A stretch of 39,835 bases of DNA from Frankiales bacterium (GTDB lineage Bacteria > Actinomycetota > Actinomycetes > Mycobacteriales > SCTD01). Position numbers and translations under genes: made by a program. The stretch is from NCBI GenBank assembly GCA_025465135.1, contig JAODNA010000074.1:1-39835 (forward strand), in the 5' to 3' direction. Shown one piece after another: positions 36,563-39,835 of the stretch (position 1 is the stretch's first letter; each line of letters begins with the position of its first letter). Under the pieces are notes generated by a model. The model had not been told where the DNA came from. It worked only from the letters and a program-made list of their open reading frames with translations, and did not search any database.

Positions 36563-36973
36563 CTAGGTCGGCGAGGGCGCGGTAGGGGAAGCGAGGTCCG
36601 GGGTGGGCTCGAAGTTCGGCTTGAGCTCCGGGAACAGCGGCGCCACCAGTCGCTGCAGCGCGTCGTACTCGGGCCCAGGGAGGTCGGTGATCGTGTCCAG
36701 GCTGATCTCGGACTCCCGGGACCAGCTCTCCACCAGGGCCAGCGACAGGGCGTCGTTGATCTCCTGCGCGAGGTCGTAGTCCTCGTCGGACAGCACGAGG
36801 TCCTCGAGCGGCGTCTTGGCGTGCAGGGCCGCGGCGAGCGGCGACTCCTGCATGTGCTTGATGAGCTTCATCAGCGGCCGGCGGCGCTTCTCGCTGACGG
36901 CCTTGGGGTCGCGGAGCGTCACCCAGGTCGTCTCGGACAGCGGATGCTTGGTGGGCTCGGTCGTGCTGGTCAC
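36563..36973 (-). CDS. Tail assembly chaperone (G-type)
   Basis: The product is 136 aa from a GTG at 36973 with AAGGGGA upstream. It shows the pattern of actinophage tail chaperones: WVTLRDPKAVSEKRRRPLMK, then SDEDYDLAQEINDALSLALV and DTITDLPGPEYDALQRLVAP before a disordered acidic end. It sits directly between the major tail gene and the tape measure region. Its 3' end overlaps an open -1 frame that encodes the extended part at 36360-36521. Confidence 0.85.
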   Translation of the reverse strand: MTSTTEPTKHPLSETTWVTLRDPKAVSEKRRRPLMKLIKHMQESPLAAALHAKTPLEDLVLSDEDYDLAQEINDALSLALVESWSRESEISLDTITDLPGPEYDALQRLVAPLFPELKPNFEPTPDLASPTAPSPT

Positions 36974-37005
36974 AGGTGTCCCCTTGTGATCGTGGTCGTG
37001 GCAGC

Positions 37006-37022
37006 CGATTCCGGCGGAATCA
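37006..37022. repeat. Dispersed palindrome, copy 3, intergenic
   Basis: The sequence CGATTCCGGCGGAATCA carries GATTCC-GGC-GGAATC, with a 3-nt centre that differs by one base from copies 1 and 2. Unlike the other two, it is in an intergenic gap, between the major tail protein and the tail chaperone. Confidence 0.75.
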
Positions 37023-37045
37023 GCGGGGCGCGCAGGTGCGCGGAG

Positions 37046-38011
37046 TTACGCGTAGGTGCCGGAGGCCTTGGCGCTCTGGACGGTCGCCTTCACCGGCGAG
37101 TAGCCGCCGGAGGCGCCGGCGTCGGTGGTGTTCGCGATCGCGTCGTAGCTCACGTCGACGGCGACGTAGTCCTTGCCGCGGACGATCGTGCCGAGGGTGT
37201 AGGCCGCGCGGCTCATCTGAAACTTGACCTCGGTCAGCGCGGCGCCGGCGCCCTGCTGGAAGTCCAGGACCAGCGACGGCTGGCTGTTGTTGAGGTAGTT
37301 GAGCAGCTGGCTCTCGTCCTCGGCGAGGAAGGTCATCTTGCCGCTCGCAGCGACGGGGCCGCCCCAGATCTTGTAGGGGTTGGCACTGCCGTCGAGGGTG
37401 TGCACGGCCTCGACGCTGCGCTTGAGCTCGCAGGTCCCGTCGACGAGGGTCACGACGGCGCCGCCGCCGATGGTCACGACGCCCTTCCAGGCGGCGATCG
37501 GCGTGACGGCCGAGAAGGACTGCGTGGGCTTGGTCGTGGTCGTGCTGATGTTGCCCAGCGCCTTGGCGCTGTAGGACAGCAGGCCGTCGCCGGAGAACTT
37601 GAAGCTGGCCTCGCTGAACTGCATGGCCGCGAACTGGCGGGTGGTCGCGGTGTTGTAGTCCGACAGCGTGTACGACGGGGGCTGCCCGTCGCCGCTGTTC
37701 TTGACGGCGAAGGCGTGCGAGAAGGGCGCGGAGGCGCCGGTGGTCGTGACGTCACCGAGCAGGCCGGCCAGGACGTAGCCGATGGTGTCGGGGAAGACGT
37801 CGCCGGCGAAGGAGTACTCCGACATCGTCGGGCCCTGGATCTCGTTGTAGAGCTCGACCTGGCTGCCGCGCATGCCCTTGTCGGCCAGGAACATCACGGT
37901 GTCCTGGGGCGTCAGGGCGGTGACGGGGATGTAGTCGGACGCCGCGACGGCGGTGCCCTTGGTCGTCTCCTTGGCGATGCCCAGGAAGGACAGGTAGGTG
38001 GGCAACGGCAC
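37046..38011 (-). CDS. Major tail protein
   Basis: The product is 321 aa from a GTG at 38011 with AAGGAG 6-7 nt upstream; longer readings lack support. The opening LPTYLSFLGIAKETTKGTAV and SDYIPVTALTPQDTVMFLAD with KGMRGSQVELYNEIQG is typical of actinophage tail tube proteins, which keep a PTYxSFLGIAKE... start. Beta-strand-rich body, then NYLNNSQPSLVLDFQQGAGA and a C-terminal SPVKATVQSAKASGTYA. It is preceded by a 9-bp stem-loop with an inner palindrome, and followed by the tail chaperone gene. Confidence 0.9.
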   Translation of the reverse strand: MPLPTYLSFLGIAKETTKGTAVAASDYIPVTALTPQDTVMFLADKGMRGSQVELYNEIQGPTMSEYSFAGDVFPDTIGYVLAGLLGDVTTTGASAPFSHAFAVKNSGDGQPPSYTLSDYNTATTRQFAAMQFSEASFKFSGDGLLSYSAKALGNISTTTTKPTQSFSAVTPIAAWKGVVTIGGGAVVTLVDGTCELKRSVEAVHTLDGSANPYKIWGGPVAASGKMTFLAEDESQLLNYLNNSQPSLVLDFQQGAGAALTEVKFQMSRAAYTLGTIVRGKDYVAVDVSYDAIANTTDAGASGGYSPVKATVQSAKASGTYA

Positions 38012-38035
38012 GGCGGGCTCCTTGGGGCACGGCGA

Positions 38036-38066
38036 GGACCCGCATCGCCAGCTGGCGTGCGGGTCC
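38036..38066 (-). terminator. Stem-loop upstream of the major tail gene
   Basis: The arms GGACCCGCA (38036-38044) and TGCGGGTCC (38058-38066) enclose the 12-bp palindrome CGCCAGCTGGCG (38046-38057). It lies in the gap before the major tail gene. There is no U-tract; it may alter expression of the highly produced tail protein. Confidence 0.55.
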
Positions 38067-38082
38067 GGGAGGTGGGGTGGGC

Positions 38083-38532
38083 TTAGATGCGGTTCTCGAC
38101 CGCGAGGGTTAGCAGGATCCGGCAGATCCGGCCGAGGTGCTCGTCTTCCCAGGCCGGGTCGACCTCGAAGGCGTCGGGCCTGACCTGGATGTTGATGAGG
38201 CCGCCGAGTGTGGGGTCTTGGCGGACGTAGTCGACGACCGCGGCCATGAGGACCGCGCACCGTTCGTAGGTGGCCTGCGGGTCGTCGTCACCGCGGAAGG
38301 AGGAGATCTCGACGTCGAGGGTGTAGGCCTCACGAAGCCAGCCGGCGCCGCCGGTTCCTACGAGGTCCTGCGGCAGGAAGGTGCCGCGGGTGGCGCCGAG
38401 GCTGATCCAGTCGTCCTCGAGGTCGGTGGTCGGGTCGTCGTAGAAGATCGTGCACAGGTTGAGGGCTGTCAGGCCGGTGAACAGGGAGGCCTTCACCGCT
38501 GCGTGCGTCGGGACCGGGATGGTGAGGGTCAT
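38083..38532 (-). CDS. Tail terminator-like protein
   Basis: The product is 149 aa from ATG 38532 (ATGA overlap). The fold signals VPTHAAVKASLFTGLTALNL, LREAYTLDVEISSFRGDDDP then CAVLMAAVVDYVRQDPTLGG and a C-terminal WEDEHLGRICRILLTLAVEN are consistent with a tail terminator or minor capsid-type protein. Such proteins close the tail tube at its top. Its place between connector and major tail protein supports the call. Confidence 0.75.
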   Translation of the reverse strand: MTLTIPVPTHAAVKASLFTGLTALNLCTIFYDDPTTDLEDDWISLGATRGTFLPQDLVGTGGAGWLREAYTLDVEISSFRGDDDPQATYERCAVLMAAVVDYVRQDPTLGGLINIQVRPDAFEVDPAWEDEHLGRICRILLTLAVENRI

Positions 38533-39413
38533 CCGAGGCCTGGCAGGCGCTGGTTGGGCTGCAGGAGCTCACGGACCCGGTTGGGGATGCCGTAGGCCTG
38601 GGCCATCCAGTAGCCGTCCTCGCCGTTGCTGTTGACGTTGCGGTTGCTGCCGCCGAGCTGGCTGGACTGGTACATGTGCGCGGCCTGCATGAGCGACGCC
38701 AGCCGGACGTTCGGCGGGACCGCGGTGAGCCCGACCGAGGTCTGGACGATGACGGTGTCGCCGAAGTCGATGGGGACGCCCGCGGCGCCGTAGCGCCACA
38801 GCACGCCGCTGTCGGCGTCGAGGAGGTAGGACGTGGCGATGGCGGCGGCTGGGGTGGCGGCCGCGGCGAGTGCGGTGCTCGTCTTGCCGGTGTACTCGGT
38901 CACCGAGGCGACCGCGAGCAGCGGTCGTCGGCGTAGCGCGATCATCGGCTGGTTGCCGTCGTGGATCTCCACGACGGTCCGGCTGTTGATGGGCCCGGTG
39001 ATGTGCTCGATGACCGGGACGCTGGCGTCCAAGAAGCCCTGGAGCTCCGCGGCGGTGGTGTTGCTGGTGCTGCGCAGGTTGAGGTGGGTCTGGAAGTCGG
39101 TGAGGGTCGCGAAGCCGACCGTGACGCTGACGCTGGCCGTGGTCAGGACGAGGGTGTCGTCGACGTCGGCGACGGTCCCGCCTGCGTACGGGGTGGCGAA
39201 CGACAGGTAGTAGGTGCCGGCGGCCAGGGTCGCCGGGTAGGCGCCGAGGTAGATCCCGGCGGTGCCGGACGCTGTGCAGGCCGCCGCGGCGACGGCGACG
39301 ATGCTGCGGGCGGCGTCGCTGTAGATGGTCAGGACGGGGGCGCCGGTGTTGCCGGCGGAGGGGACGACGTTGAACGTCCCGGCTGTCCCGGCGATGCGGT
39401 TGACGGCCGTCAC
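38529..39413 (-). CDS. Head-tail connector protein with N-terminal beta domain
   Basis: The product is 294 aa from a GTG at 39413 (GTGA overlap). The N-terminal ~95 residues are a beta-rich domain (NTGAPVLTIYSDAARSIVAV, YYLSFATPYAGGTVADVDDT). From about residue 100 the HK97 gp6-like connector fold is visible (ATLTDFQTHLNLRSTSNTTA, AELQGFLDASVPVIEHITGP), followed by VEIHDGNQPMIALRRRPLLA and a C-terminal QAAHMYQSSQLGGSNRNVNS. The extra N-terminal domain is an unusual fusion for this family and could contact the fibre gene product just upstream. Confidence 0.8.
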   Translation of the reverse strand: MTAVNRIAGTAGTFNVVPSAGNTGAPVLTIYSDAARSIVAVAAAACTASGTAGIYLGAYPATLAAGTYYLSFATPYAGGTVADVDDTLVLTTASVSVTVGFATLTDFQTHLNLRSTSNTTAAELQGFLDASVPVIEHITGPINSRTVVEIHDGNQPMIALRRRPLLAVASVTEYTGKTSTALAAAATPAAAIATSYLLDADSGVLWRYGAAGVPIDFGDTVIVQTSVGLTAVPPNVRLASLMQAAHMYQSSQLGGSNRNVNSNGEDGYWMAQAYGIPNRVRELLQPNQRLPGLG

Positions 39414-39835
39414 GGGCCAACCTCGATCCGGGGTGTCTGGGTCACGTTGACCACGGGGTTGACGGTGATGGCGACGTCGCTGGGCCTGGCGCGGGTCGAC
39501 ACCGCGACGTCGACGAGGTCGATGGCGGCGGCGCGCAGCGCGGTGAGCCGGCCGAGCAGCGTTGTGGTGCCGGCGGTGTCGCCGGTTGCCTCGGCGTGGG
39601 TGGCGCGGCTGGAGACCGCGGCGTCGAGGTTGTCGAGCAGCCCGGCCCGGATCGCGGTGAGCCGGCCGAGCAGGCTGGTTGTGTCCGTCTGGACGCCGGC
39701 GACGGCGGCGCTCGAGGAGCGGCTGGAGACCGCGGCGTCGAGGTTGTCGAGCAGCCCGGCCCGGATCGCGGTGAGCCGGCCGAGCAGGCTGGTTGTGTCC
39801 GTCTGGACGCCGGCGACGGCGGCGCTCGAGGAGCG
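39410..39835 (-). CDS. Neck/fibre-like repeat protein, C-terminal part (from position 1)
   Basis: This is the 3' part of the gene that starts at 470. It holds the 114-bp tandem repeats, then a more diverged copy (GTTTLLGRLTALRAAAIDLV) and a unique C-terminus (AITVNPVVNVTQTPRIEVGP). The stop overlaps the connector's GTG start by 4 bp. Together with positions 1-470 the gene gives 282 aa when the 47-bp overlap is counted once. Copy number in the true genome may be higher or lower because the assembly ends inside the repeats. Confidence 0.75.
   Translation of the reverse strand, partial: RSSSAAVAGVQTDTTSLLGRLTAIRAGLLDNLDAAVSSRSSSAAVAGVQTDTTSLLGRLTAIRAGLLDNLDAAVSSRATHAEATGDTAGTTTLLGRLTALRAAAIDLVDVAVSTRARPSDVAITVNPVVNVTQTPRIEVGP
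39606..39835. repeat. 114-bp tandem repeats, right portion, with 47-bp terminal overlap
   Basis: One full copy spans 39606-39719 and a second 39720-39833. The last 47 bases (39789-39835) are identical to positions 1-47. Joining there gives three full copies across the junction. A diverged copy lies at about 39492-39605. Confidence 0.92.

Noticed and set aside
39789-39835. 47-bp direct terminal repeat as a packaging terminal repeat
   Set aside because: The repeat is part of a coding tandem repeat and is too short for a typical direct-terminal-repeat phage. Assembly overlap is simpler.
1-39835. CRISPR array, retron or diversity-generating retroelement
   Set aside because: No regularly spaced short repeats with unique spacers and no reverse transcriptase motif were seen; the tandem repeats found are coding and contiguous.

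Overview
The window is the genome of a temperate, tailed bacteriophage (siphovirus with an HK97-type head) of a high-GC Gram-positive host, most likely an actinobacterium. The evidence is very high GC with GC-rich third codon positions, frequent GTG/TTG starts, chains of ATGA/GTGA 4-bp overlaps, an Lsr2-type domain, TTGTCCACA-type DnaA boxes, and an attP core identical in form to the 3' half of a tRNA-Val(GAC). The last 47 bases repeat the first 47. One minus-strand gene reads in frame across the junction, so the contig is probably a circular genome of about 39,788 bp cut inside a 114-bp tandem repeat.

Almost everything is on the minus strand, read from high to low coordinates. From the lysogeny switch, a cro-like gene (21216) is followed by an excisionase-like gene and a long early operon of small, often zinc-binding proteins, a ParB-like protein, and a putative replication initiator that carries a candidate origin. 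This operon ends at a terminator at 9955-9982. The late operon then starts near 9813: small proteins, HNH endonuclease, terS, terL, portal, prohead protease and capsid. Next come a tRNA-Met(CAT) and a group of fibre-like and glycine-rich proteins. Across the contig ends follow a repeat-bearing neck or fibre protein, connector, tail terminator-like protein, major tail protein, tail chaperones with a frameshifted extension, gp10-like protein, tape measure, tail-tip proteins with carbohydrate-binding folds, GH25 endolysin and holin candidates. A strong terminator at 25843-25880 closes it.

The plus strand carries the repressor, one unknown gene and the integrase, followed by attP in a tRNA-Val 3' end with flanking repeat arms. 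Between attP and the late terminator lies an accessory cassette: a small RHH-like protein, an Lsr2-type DNA-binding fragment, a second tyrosine recombinase, and two small plus-strand genes.

The most interesting combination is a ParB-like protein, a second Xer-like recombinase, a DnaA-box origin candidate, and three dispersed GATTCC-N3-GGAATC palindromes (plus one degenerate copy). Together they suggest plasmid-like maintenance functions in a phage that can also integrate. This is a hypothesis; no ParA gene was seen.
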